DNA of 8,858 nucleotides, taken from contig JAQCDT010000046.1 of NCBI GenBank assembly GCA_027620575.1, forward strand, positions 1 through 8,858. The letters run 5' to 3'. The position numbers and the translations under genes are program-made. Below the pieces are notes generated by a model, which had not been told where the DNA came from, did no database searches, and saw only the letters and a list, made by a program, of their open reading frames with translations. Below are positions 1 to 6,590 of this stretch, in pieces. Numbering within the stretch: position 1 is the first letter of the stretch; every line of letters starts with the position of its first letter. This stretch comes from Verrucomicrobiota bacterium. Lineage in GTDB: Bacteria > Verrucomicrobiota > Verrucomicrobiia > Opitutales > Coraliomargaritaceae.

Positions 1-1
1 G

Positions 2-259
2 ATAAGCAAGATTCCCAAAAAACCGACTAAACGGAGAGTGGTCACAAAAGATAAGAGAAATACGACTGGTGTTCTCGGAGTAAGTCGGACATCGAAAAAA
101 GCCAGTAATGGGAAATCGTATGATTGTTATACAGTCAGTTGGAGGCCTGAACCAAAAGTACAAAAATCAACATCTTTCTCAATCAAGAAATATGGAGAAG
201 AAAAAGCTTTAGAAATGGCAATTCAGTTAAGAAGAAAAAAATTCAACCAAATACAATAG
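2..259 (+). CDS. AP2-like domain small protein, 3' portion (5' end outside the window)
   Basis: The sequence shows an open frame running from the left edge to a TAG at 257-259, giving about 85 residues. A GTG at 38 could start a 73-residue product, but no in-frame stop lies upstream of it and the upstream codons read as a plausible basic segment (ISKIPKKPTKRR). I therefore treat the gene as partial. The core has the AP2/ERF-like pattern: a TGVLGVSR strand, a WRP strand, then SFSIKKYGEEKALEMAIQLR, which fits the final strand and helix. Small AP2 proteins of this kind occur in phages, homing elements and Verrucomicrobiota genomes, and the fold binds DNA. The target here is unknown. It converges with the minus-strand respiratory array and is probably unrelated to it. 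Domain assignment is fairly confident; function is not established. Confidence 0.65.
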   Translation: MSKIPKKPTKRRVVTKDKRNTTGVLGVSRTSKKASNGKSYDCYTVSWRPEPKVQKSTSFSIKKYGEEKALEMAIQLRRKKFNQIQ

Positions 260-294
260 CTTGTATTAAATCTATAGTATTCCCTTCTTGGAAT
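250..294. terminator. Possible convergent-gene terminator hairpins
   Basis: Two small inverted repeats sit between the converging genes. The first is a perfect 7-bp AT-rich stem (AATACAA, loop TAGC, TTGTATT) at 250-267 that overlaps the plus-strand stop codon. The second is a 5-bp stem (ATTCC, loop CTTCTT, GGAAT) at 279-294. On the minus strand a run of T (from the A-run near 236-241) follows the first stem after about 8 bases. Neither is a classical GC-rich stem with an immediate U-tract, so this is only a position-supported guess. Confidence 0.2.
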
Positions 295-297
295 TGG

Positions 298-726
298 CTA
301 ATATAGTCGTGGTTTTTTCAAAGTTATGTCACTTTTTGGAGCAAATGGCTCTTGAAATGTTTTCTTAAAATTGTAGCCCTTTTCAAAATCTTTTGGTGAG
401 TCGTTTTCATTTTTGCCGAGTACTTGGCAATCGACTAAGTTAAAGACAATGTTGCCAAAGTCTTTGCAATTGTTCACTCCCCAGCTTTTGAACAGTTCAT
501 AGGCCATAGGTCCATAACGGTCTAGCGCATAATGTTTAATTCCTTCAAGTAATTCTTGTCCTGAAATATGTTGGGATAGTCGAGACGAAGTTTCGGTATC
601 GAATGAATCCTTTATCGTATAATCAAGTGCCTCTCTTAAAAAGTAATATGCCCCACTGCTATACCGAGAATCGTCTTCTTGTATTGCTTTGATAATAGCA
701 TTAAAATCTCTTTTCTCTATATCCAT
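298..726 (-). CDS. Minf_1886 (TIGR04138) family protein, Planctomycetes/Verrucomicrobia-restricted
   Basis: This 142-residue soluble protein has no signal peptide or membrane span. It shows the pattern I associate with the Minf_1886/TIGR04138 family. There is an N-terminal DSRYSSGAYYFLREALDYT segment (residues 19-37), then HISGQELLEGIKHYAL (53-68), RYGPMAYELFKSWGV (70-84), and a CKDFGNIVFNLVDCQVLGK stretch (87-105), followed by DSPKDFEKGYNF (109-120). The length matches the family. No biochemical role is known to me; the family is mainly a taxonomic marker for these phyla. The last 15 residues are basic and look less conserved. It follows the beta-helix gene by 28 bases and is probably the last gene of the operon. 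No clear Shine-Dalgarno sequence precedes the ATG. The family call is confident, the function unknown. Confidence 0.85.
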   Translation of the reverse strand: MDIEKRDFNAIIKAIQEDDSRYSSGAYYFLREALDYTIKDSFDTETSSRLSQHISGQELLEGIKHYALDRYGPMAYELFKSWGVNNCKDFGNIVFNLVDCQVLGKNENDSPKDFEKGYNFKKTFQEPFAPKSDITLKKPRLY

Positions 727-754
727 GAGCCAATAACTAGTCTGACAATCTCAC

Positions 755-1423
755 TTATAATGATTTAAAGCGTGTAATCTTTAATTTTTGTTCGTTATGA
801 GCGATTTCACCCGAATTTAAAGTGCCACTGAATGTGGTATTTGGATAGACTAGACTGTTAGCTAAAAGCAAACTTCCAGGATTTAAAACGGCATTACAAC
901 CGACCTCGACTCCATCTCCTACAATAGCTCCTAGTTTACGCATTTGGGTGTCATAGCTTTTTCTTTCTAGATTAAATACTTTAATGTTTTTCTGATCTAA
1001 TCTGAGATTAGAGCAAATAACACCTGCTCCTAAGTGAGATTTATTTCCTATAACGCTATCCCCAACATAGCTAAAATGAGGTATTTGTGCCCTATCTAAA
1101 ATTAAAGAATTTTTAAATTCACAAGAATTACCTAAGACACAGGATTCGCCAACAATAACATTGCCTCGAATATAGACCCCTGGTCTAAGCTCAGTATCTT
1201 TTCCTATACTTCCAAAGGCAGGTAATTTGACTGTCGGATGTATATAAACTTTTCCTCTAATTGATAAATGTGGAGGTATTTCTATACTCGATTCTTCAAA
1301 AGAAAAATTCGCGAGTGCATCTTTAATTTTTGTTACCCACCCCCATGGCGCATCATTTAATAGAAAAGAATCTTTGAAAGGGAAATCTTTTGATAAGGTA
1401 AAAAAATCGCTAGCTTTCAGCAT
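755..1423 (-). CDS. Left-handed beta-helix (hexapeptide-repeat) protein, GlmU C-terminal-like
   Basis: This 222-residue protein is dominated by imperfect hexapeptide repeats from about residue 50 to 200 (for example IRGKVYIHPTVKL, VIVGESCVLGNSC, AIVGDGVEVGCNAVL). These predict a left-handed beta-helix as in acyltransferases and the C-terminal half of GlmU-type UDP-GlcNAc pyrophosphorylases. LRPGVYIRGN (79-88) and IPHFSYVGDSVIG (114-126) resemble the GlmU acetyltransferase core. His116 sits where GlmU has its catalytic His, and LGAGVICSN (131-139) matches its GAGTITCN-type motif. No N-terminal nucleotidyltransferase (Rossmann) domain is present; a short 45-residue lead-in takes its place. A sugar-nucleotide acyltransferase or nucleotidyltransferase-partner role is plausible but the substrate cannot be read. 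It starts 6 bases after the cytochrome gene, so co-transcription is likely. Fold confident, activity uncertain. Confidence 0.75.
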   Translation of the reverse strand: MLKASDFFTLSKDFPFKDSFLLNDAPWGWVTKIKDALANFSFEESSIEIPPHLSIRGKVYIHPTVKLPAFGSIGKDTELRPGVYIRGNVIVGESCVLGNSCEFKNSLILDRAQIPHFSYVGDSVIGNKSHLGAGVICSNLRLDQKNIKVFNLERKSYDTQMRKLGAIVGDGVEVGCNAVLNPGSLLLANSLVYPNTTFSGTLNSGEIAHNEQKLKITRFKSL

Positions 1424-1429
1424 ACGGTA

Positions 1430-2218
1430 TTAGGATTGCTCTTTATCAGAAATAATCAAACTAGAATGACTGCTGTCAGTATTGTCTCCTTCGTCATGAG
1501 TGTCCAACGAATTATTTTCATCGGTACTTTCTGGATTTGATTCGATTACTGGTGCCACAGGCTCAGGTGAAATGTCTACATAAAGCTCTTCTGCAGTCCA
1601 TGGAGTTGTACGAGCATTGTACATTGCCATATAATTCTTCATGGTTTCTTCAGTGACTTCAGATCCAGTGTTGCCCCACTCTTGTCTGATATAAGTCAAA
1701 ACACCCGCTATTTGTTTGGGTTTCAAGTTAAGACCTGAGGGTCCAAAAGCTGGCATATTTCCATTATAGGTCTTACCTAAGACAATCACTTTTCCATTCA
1801 TTCCATTAATCAGAATCCGTGCTAATACTTCTTGGTGATCTAATACCCAAGATGATCTAACTAAAGGAGGGTAAACTCCGGCAACACCAAGACCATTGTT
1901 TTGGTGGCATTGTGCGCACTGTGCTAAAAAGACCTTTTCTCCTATCTCAAATAAAGACTTTTCGGGAATTGCTACAGCATTGTGTTTCTCAGCGAAATCT
2001 GGGTGATAACCATCCCATCTAAATTCACCTCCTTGAGTTACGATATGAATTCCACCCCAGAAACAAACGCCAGCAAATAAAAATATTAAAGCAATTGGAA
2101 GAAAAGAAAATCCTTCCTTCGGTAATTCTTTATTCTCAATTAAATTCTGATGAATCTCTTGAATTGCTTCATCGTGCAATTCATTAGAATTCTCTTCTTT
2201 TTTATTCTCCTGTGTCAT
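1430..2218 (-). CDS. Membrane-anchored monohaem cytochrome c, CcoP-like third subunit of the cbb3-like module
   Basis: This 262-residue protein has a roughly 40-residue charged cytoplasmic N-terminus and one membrane span (about 40-60). A periplasmic class I cytochrome c domain follows, with haem motif CAQCH (Cys101, Cys104, His105) and the likely axial Met155 in GNMPAFG. A conserved-looking RTTPWTAEEL segment lies at 203-212. The final 45 residues are Ser/Asp/Glu/Asn-rich and probably disordered. Canonical CcoP has two c haems; this has one. That suits a shortened electron-entry or exit subunit that could take electrons from ACIII. The start overlaps the end of the ccoO-like gene by 17 bases, which indicates translational coupling. 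The gene lies directly after ccoN- and ccoO-like genes, and this context is the basis for calling it CcoP-like; by sequence alone it is just a cytochrome c. Confidence 0.85.
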   Translation of the reverse strand: MTQENKKEENSNELHDEAIQEIHQNLIENKELPKEGFSFLPIALIFLFAGVCFWGGIHIVTQGGEFRWDGYHPDFAEKHNAVAIPEKSLFEIGEKVFLAQCAQCHQNNGLGVAGVYPPLVRSSWVLDHQEVLARILINGMNGKVIVLGKTYNGNMPAFGPSGLNLKPKQIAGVLTYIRQEWGNTGSEVTEETMKNYMAMYNARTTPWTAEELYVDISPEPVAPVIESNPESTDENNSLDTHDEGDNTDSSHSSLIISDKEQS

Positions 2219-2882
2219 TTTTTGTTACTACTGCTTCAGGCAAGTTATAATTAATATCAAGGTTTATTAAATATTCAACTAATGCGATGGCTCTTTTTGT
2301 TGGAATAATCGCTATACCTTCTTTAGGTGAATATTCACTATTTTCAGGAAATACTAATGCGTTATCCGTTGCAATAGTTTCGCTGATTTCAACGGCTTCA
2401 AATAAAAAAGGGAATGGTGGCATTAATGAACCTGGTGATGTAATTTGAGGATTATATAGATGTAGTAAATGCCAATTTATATCATTCTTTCTAGCGCCTA
2501 CACTGGATAAGTCTGGCCCAATTCGAGAAAATCCAAGTAAGACATTCGATTGCATAATATAGTCTCTTGGTACCGAGACTCTTTGTCCAAAACCTCTTTC
2601 TAAATCCTTCCCTAATTCCTCTCTGCGTACTTGCTGTGAATGACAGTTCACACAACCGAGTTGGATATATTCTTGATGACCTTGTTCGGACAAGCCAGAT
2701 AATTTCATTGGATATAGAGGATCACCCTCCACCAAGGTCGGTTCACCTGCATCGTTTAATTCTAAACTTTCTGTGGATTGTTTGAGATTACCCAGTTGGT
2801 TAAGGCTCGAGGAAATTAATCCTAAAAACGAGGATGTTAGGACGATAAAGATACCAAATAATAAGACTGAGAAATGTTTCAT
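2202..2882 (-). CDS. ccoO: cbb3-type oxidase subunit II-like monohaem cytochrome c (CcoO-like)
   Basis: This 226-residue protein has a single N-terminal membrane anchor (about 4-26) and a periplasmic cytochrome c domain. The haem motif is GCVNCHSQQVRR (Cys77, Cys80, His81), matching the CcoO signature GCxxCHSQ. SRIGPDLSSVGAR (119-131) and WHLLHLYNPQ (137-146) match the CcoO core, and Met154 in SLMPPFPFLF is the expected axial ligand. The C-terminus ends TKRAIALVEYLINLD, as in CcoO. In cbb3 enzymes this subunit passes electrons to the low-spin haem b of CcoN. Here all haem c ligands are intact although the neighbouring CcoN-like protein has lost the usual haem b ligands. It starts 8 bases after the ccoN-like stop; the ATG is preceded by TATT without a Shine-Dalgarno. 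Family call is confident; whether the complex reduces oxygen is doubtful. Confidence 0.9.
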   Translation of the reverse strand: MKHFSVLLFGIFIVLTSSFLGLISSSLNQLGNLKQSTESLELNDAGEPTLVEGDPLYPMKLSGLSEQGHQEYIQLGCVNCHSQQVRREELGKDLERGFGQRVSVPRDYIMQSNVLLGFSRIGPDLSSVGARKNDINWHLLHLYNPQITSPGSLMPPFPFLFEAVEISETIATDNALVFPENSEYSPKEGIAIIPTKRAIALVEYLINLDINYNLPEAVVTKNDTGE

Positions 2883-2890
2883 AATATTAA

Positions 2891-4321
2891 TTAGGTATTT
2901 TGATTAAGCTTATCGTTAGAAAAATTAGGCAAAGCATCTAAGAGCTTACACAAAAGTAAGGTACTAAGATTGAATGCGAAAAGCACATTAGCTATAAAAA
3001 GGATGATTAGCCCAGCCAACTTTAATTGCATCCACAAAGTTAAATTATTAGCAATCTCTAGAAAGGATATTTCGGCCGTATTGTACTGGGTGCCCTGTTG
3101 CCATCCGCCGACATAAAGAGCGATTAACAGTATAATGATACCGAGTGCTGAAAGTAAGAAATTGAGATTGGGCAGAAAGTAGGATTTGAAAGAATGATTC
3201 AGTAAGGTTGGGACTAAGTAATAAAAAGCACCGAAGAAAATCATACTAAAGAAGCCATAGATGAGTTGCCAGTGATGCGCCTCGTAAATCATTGTAAAAT
3301 GAGCAACTGAATCTATCGAAGAAAATGTAAGCACCATTTTTATAAAAAGATGCACGATAAATGCGACACTACCAAAAGTAATAAATTTAAGCGCTAATTT
3401 ATTTTTTAACTGATTTGGATTAACAAAAGCAGTGCCAATAAGATTCACATAGAAAATCAAAGCTGGAATGACTAAAGCAATTGCGAAAACAATTGAAGTA
3501 GTGGTTAGCCATACAGGTACTGGAGCACCAATTAAATACGACATTCCTGACCAAGAGGCAAAAAGTACGAATGACCAAAATGCTAATGCCGACATATGGT
3601 AACTACGTATTGGCGTGCTGGATAATTTCGGAATAAAATAATAGCAAGCGCCTAAAGCAATTGGACATAACCACAAATAAAAAATATTATTGATATACCA
3701 TGCATGAATAATCGATTGAAGGACACCGCGAACTGGAAACCAGTTTAAGAAAAATTGCCCGATGACAAATATCCATGGAAACCATAAAAGACCGCCTAAA
3801 ATATACCATTGAGAAGCATAAGAATAATCATTTTCCTTATTGAAATATGCGACAATCCCCCAAACGGCGATCAAGGTGTAGGCTAATAAGAATATCCCTG
3901 ATGTGTAGCTAGGAAATTCCATCCAAGCAAAGGCAGTAAGATCGCCAATAAAAATACCGATTAAGCCAAGAGTAAGTGCAATATTCCAAATAACCCCTGC
4001 AATGAGTAAGATGCCACCATGTTTAATGGAGGTACTGGATAAGCGAGCCATTATCCAAAAAGCGACAGCAAATATCGCATTACTACACCAACCCATGATG
4101 AGCGTACTATTCAGCATAGCCTGAATACGCCCAAAAGTAAAACCCTCATAGGCACTTAAAAAGTCTGGATTAATAAACTTAATACCTCCGATGACGGCAA
4201 ATAAAGAACTCAAGGTCAGCCATGTGATGGCCGATATGATGAAATAGAAAGCGGCCTTATTTATAGAGCTTTTTAATTCATATCGTATATCGTAAGAACT
4301 TTCAGTTGAAGGCTGAGACAT
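2891..4321 (-). CDS. CcoN-like haem-copper oxidase subunit I homologue lacking most metal ligands
   Basis: This 476-residue protein has about 12 membrane spans and is homologous to CcoN: FGR (63-65), CYYFIPKL (226-233) and FGAFYYLVP (363-371) match CcoN landmarks without gaps. The metal sites do not. FGRIQAML puts Leu70 where CcoN FGRLRPLH has the haem b His. WYINN puts Asn211 where WYGHN has a CuB His. WSGMSY puts Ser261 and Tyr262 where WAGPHH has the other two CuB His. Ala255 replaces the cross-linked Tyr, and EAHHW keeps His349 (haem b3 position) but has Trp351 where GHVH has the second haem b His. So one of six ligands remains. The frame is intact with a normal start, so it does not look like a decaying pseudogene. 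It precedes ccoO- and ccoP-like genes and follows ACIII. Automatic annotation would probably call it cbb3 oxidase subunit I; I think oxygen reduction is unlikely. Confidence 0.85.
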   Translation of the reverse strand: MSQPSTESSYDIRYELKSSINKAAFYFIISAITWLTLSSLFAVIGGIKFINPDFLSAYEGFTFGRIQAMLNSTLIMGWCSNAIFAVAFWIMARLSSTSIKHGGILLIAGVIWNIALTLGLIGIFIGDLTAFAWMEFPSYTSGIFLLAYTLIAVWGIVAYFNKENDYSYASQWYILGGLLWFPWIFVIGQFFLNWFPVRGVLQSIIHAWYINNIFYLWLCPIALGACYYFIPKLSSTPIRSYHMSALAFWSFVLFASWSGMSYLIGAPVPVWLTTTSIVFAIALVIPALIFYVNLIGTAFVNPNQLKNKLALKFITFGSVAFIVHLFIKMVLTFSSIDSVAHFTMIYEAHHWQLIYGFFSMIFFGAFYYLVPTLLNHSFKSYFLPNLNFLLSALGIIILLIALYVGGWQQGTQYNTAEISFLEIANNLTLWMQLKLAGLIILFIANVLFAFNLSTLLLCKLLDALPNFSNDKLNQNT

Positions 4322-4357
4322 AATAAACGAAATTAACTTTTAAATTTAAATTTTGAA

Positions 4358-4636
4358 TTAGTTTGGACGATATTCGCTAAGAATGAGTTCCATCGCTCTT
4401 CCAATAGGGATTTTTGCCGACGCATCATTATTAAGCTCAAGTAGATTAAGCTTTTTTACTCCCTCGGCACGAATGGTTTCTGCATCATTGATTCGCTGTA
4501 CCTTTAATGCAGCATCAACGCTTTGTGGCTTGTTCGGCAAATAAGTCACGACTAAAATTAAGAGAAAGACCAAGATTGCTAATCCTCCAAACACAAATGA
4601 GAATAATGATGAAAAATTAAAGTTATTTTTTTTCAT
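4358..4636 (-). CDS. Small single-span membrane protein between the ACIII and cbb3-like modules
   Basis: This 92-residue protein has one membrane span (about 11-33), preceded by a short lysine-containing N-terminus. A roughly 58-residue soluble segment follows that is probably periplasmic. It is helical and charged (VQRINDAETIRAEGVKKL, 46-63) and ends in KIPIGRAMELILSE (75-88). The IPI-x-RAMEL ending resembles small proteins that I recall in cytochrome oxidase clusters of Acidobacteria, Verrucomicrobia and relatives; this is recollection, not a search. There is no haem motif, Cys or His. Position suggests an accessory or bridging subunit of ACIII or of the cbb3-like complex. It starts 11 bases after actF and ends 36 bases before the ccoN-like gene. 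The start has TATTATG context without a Shine-Dalgarno. It is a real gene with unknown function. Confidence 0.75.
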   Translation of the reverse strand: MKKNNFNFSSLFSFVFGGLAILVFLLILVVTYLPNKPQSVDAALKVQRINDAETIRAEGVKKLNLLELNNDASAKIPIGRAMELILSEYRPN

Positions 4637-4647
4637 AATAGTGGAAA

Positions 4648-5925
4648 TTATTCTGAATGATTAAGGGATTTTAGTATATTCGGATCTTTAATAGGAATCG
4701 GCTCTGCTTTCAGCATACTTCGGCAAACTGACCAAATGCATATACCTCCTATCCCTATAATTGCTGTAATGTCAAAAATCTCAACGGAAAATTGTCGAAT
4801 ATAATAACCATGGGTCGCAGTCGCATCAATCACCTTACCTGGTATCAAATTCCAATATAGGTCAATCAAGTGAAACGCTAATATCCATACTGAAACAAAG
4901 ATGAGTCGGCTAACAACCACCTTGGTCTTATACCAAAGTAACAGAAGAAATGGTATTACAAAATGGGCAAAAATTAAAAGAAGGCTGATTGCCCACCATG
5001 AGTTTTTCACACCATAGCCATCATGTTCTCGAATATTGTACCAATAGGTTTCTTCTGGGATGTTTGCATTGTAGATCAGGAAATACTGAGAAAAAGAGAT
5101 GTAGGCCCAAAATATGGTGAATGCTAACATCATACAACCTAGATCGTAACGGTGTGCCTGTTTGAAAGTACCCTTCATGTAACCTTTAGCAGAAACAATA
5201 ATGCAATAAATCAAGATCGCACTTAAGGCAGCACGCATCGAAGCAGCAAAAAACCAAACACCATACATCGTAGAAAACCAATGGTAATCTAATGATTTAA
5301 ACCAATCAATAGCAGCAAGGGTCGATGCAGTCGCAAGTAAAAATAGTCCAACGGAAGACAAGCGTCTTGCCTTATGTGTATTTTCAATGTCACCAGTTAT
5401 ATCCGTATCAAAGGACCATTTTCTTAAAAAATAAGACAAGCCGATGAACACTGAAAAATAAATAACCGCTCGTGTAATGAAAGCATTTGAATTAAGATAA
5501 ATGGACTTCCATTGATACAATGGGTCATCCTCTACGATGCCTTGGCCACCAGGTAATAGGTTCGTGCCATCAAGCCACTTCCATAAAACACCTGGATCGC
5601 CAATCATTTGAGGAATGACAAATAAAGGTATGAACAAAAGAAATAACCAAGGAAATACACTTAGGAAATGTTCGCATTGACGACGAATGATTGTAGGCCA
5701 GCGAGCATGAAATACGTACCATATCTGAGTAATAAAGAGTAAGCCAAGTGCGATGGATAACCAAAAGGATAAGCCAATTAACCAACTTAAAAAACCTCTT
5801 GCAGGATCTTCTGATTCAAGCCCTGAGAATATTCCGTACAATGAGCATGCCAAAGCGACTAAGCCAATTACCAATGCAAAAAAACCGGTAGAATTTATTT
5901 TCTGAATATCTTTTTGATCACTCAT
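4648..5925 (-). CDS. actF: Alternative complex III subunit ActF, NrfD-like integral membrane protein
   Basis: This 425-residue protein has about ten membrane spans. ActF is the second NrfD/PsrC-fold subunit of ACIII; it pairs with ActC in the membrane and is thought to form part of a possible proton path. Landmarks include AAIDWFKSLDYHWFSTMYG (204-222), close to the ActF DWxxSLDxHWxST pattern. YFLIYNANIPEETYWYNIR (281-299) is the characteristic NIPEET segment. FHLIDLYWNLIPG (351-363) lies in a late helix. The length is usual for the family. It starts 5 bases after actE and ends 11 bases before the small membrane protein gene, within the same transcription unit. Nothing is truncated and no haem motif is expected or seen. 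Confidence 0.93.
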   Translation of the reverse strand: MSDQKDIQKINSTGFFALVIGLVALACSLYGIFSGLESEDPARGFLSWLIGLSFWLSIALGLLFITQIWYVFHARWPTIIRRQCEHFLSVFPWLFLLFIPLFVIPQMIGDPGVLWKWLDGTNLLPGGQGIVEDDPLYQWKSIYLNSNAFITRAVIYFSVFIGLSYFLRKWSFDTDITGDIENTHKARRLSSVGLFLLATASTLAAIDWFKSLDYHWFSTMYGVWFFAASMRAALSAILIYCIIVSAKGYMKGTFKQAHRYDLGCMMLAFTIFWAYISFSQYFLIYNANIPEETYWYNIREHDGYGVKNSWWAISLLLIFAHFVIPFLLLLWYKTKVVVSRLIFVSVWILAFHLIDLYWNLIPGKVIDATATHGYYIRQFSVEIFDITAIIGIGGICIWSVCRSMLKAEPIPIKDPNILKSLNHSE

Positions 5926-5930
5926 AGTGT

Positions 5931-6584
5931 TTATAGCCCCAATTCTGATTTTTCTGTTGTAGATAGTGATTCAAGTGATGCACTCTGCGAACGTTGCAAA
6001 GCCCTTAAATAAAGCACGATAGCCCATCTCTGTTTATTCGATAAACGATCTTTGAGGCCATACATCAACCCTTTACCGTTTGTGATCACATCATAAATGT
6101 ATCCATCAGGAGCATCTCTTAAGCGATCATCATGATAAGAAGTTGCTAAAATACCATAGGGTTTTGTCACACCATTACCATCACCAGCGACACCATGACA
6201 AGTCATACAAAATATATTATAACTCTCTTGTCCGTATTGCATCAGTTCGAAATCTACTGAATATGGGAAAATATCGGAAAATTCACCATTAGCACCTTTT
6301 CCAGAAAGGACTAATTCCTCAGATGCAGATTTTGCGGTGAATTCAGGATTAAAAACATTCTTAACATCTAGGGCGTTGCCTCGAGACATTGTAAGCTTAG
6401 GTGGTAAGCGATCATTTTGCCTATTGGCATGAAATGAATTTTCCGCCTGAGGCTTATACTTTGCCTGACGATCCATATCATTGAATACTTCTACCGGTTC
6501 TTTTTCGGTGAGAGAGCCTCTGAATCCTAAAATAGATACAGTGACAGCTATGACTAAAACATAAATGGTTAAAAATGTACGCAT
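5931..6584 (-). CDS. actE: Alternative complex III subunit ActE, monohaem cytochrome c
   Basis: This 217-residue periplasmic cytochrome has an N-terminal hydrophobic signal or anchor (about 4-20). The ActE-type lead VEVFNDMDRQAKYKPQ (31-46) follows, then one haem site, CMTCHGVAGDGNG (Cys126, Cys129, His130). Met174 in GKGLMYGLKDRLS is the likely sixth ligand, and QRWAIVLYLRALQRSQ (185-200) is the C-terminal helix. ActE is the likely electron exit subunit of ACIII, passing electrons from the pentahaem ActA to oxidases or soluble carriers. There is no lipobox Cys after the hydrophobic segment, unlike lipidated ActE homologues, so it is either cleaved or held by its N-terminal helix. It starts 6 bases after actD. 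A GAGGAGG motif (6602-6608) inside the actD end is 17 bases from the ATG, rather far to be its ribosome binding site. Confidence 0.93.
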   Translation of the reverse strand: MRTFLTIYVLVIAVTVSILGFRGSLTEKEPVEVFNDMDRQAKYKPQAENSFHANRQNDRLPPKLTMSRGNALDVKNVFNPEFTAKSASEELVLSGKGANGEFSDIFPYSVDFELMQYGQESYNIFCMTCHGVAGDGNGVTKPYGILATSYHDDRLRDAPDGYIYDVITNGKGLMYGLKDRLSNKQRWAIVLYLRALQRSQSASLESLSTTEKSELGL

Positions 6585-6590
6585 GATAAA

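Noticed and set aside
2567..2785. Plus-strand open frame of 72 codons opposite the ccoO-like gene
   Set aside because: It lies wholly inside the antisense of a clear cytochrome gene, the translation has no recognisable motif, and the composition looks like a shadow frame.
2891..4321. CcoN-like gene as a pseudogene
   Set aside because: The frame is full length with no stop or frameshift, landmarks outside the metal sites are conserved, and it is tightly spaced with downstream genes.
4322..4357. AT-rich gap before the ccoN-like gene with palindrome AAATTTAAATTT as a possible promoter or operator
   Set aside because: Such palindromes are expected in very AT-rich sequence, and no convincing -35/-10 pair or regulator site is visible.
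5570..5785. Minus-strand open frame inside actF
   Set aside because: Out-of-frame shadow of the conserved actF coding sequence.
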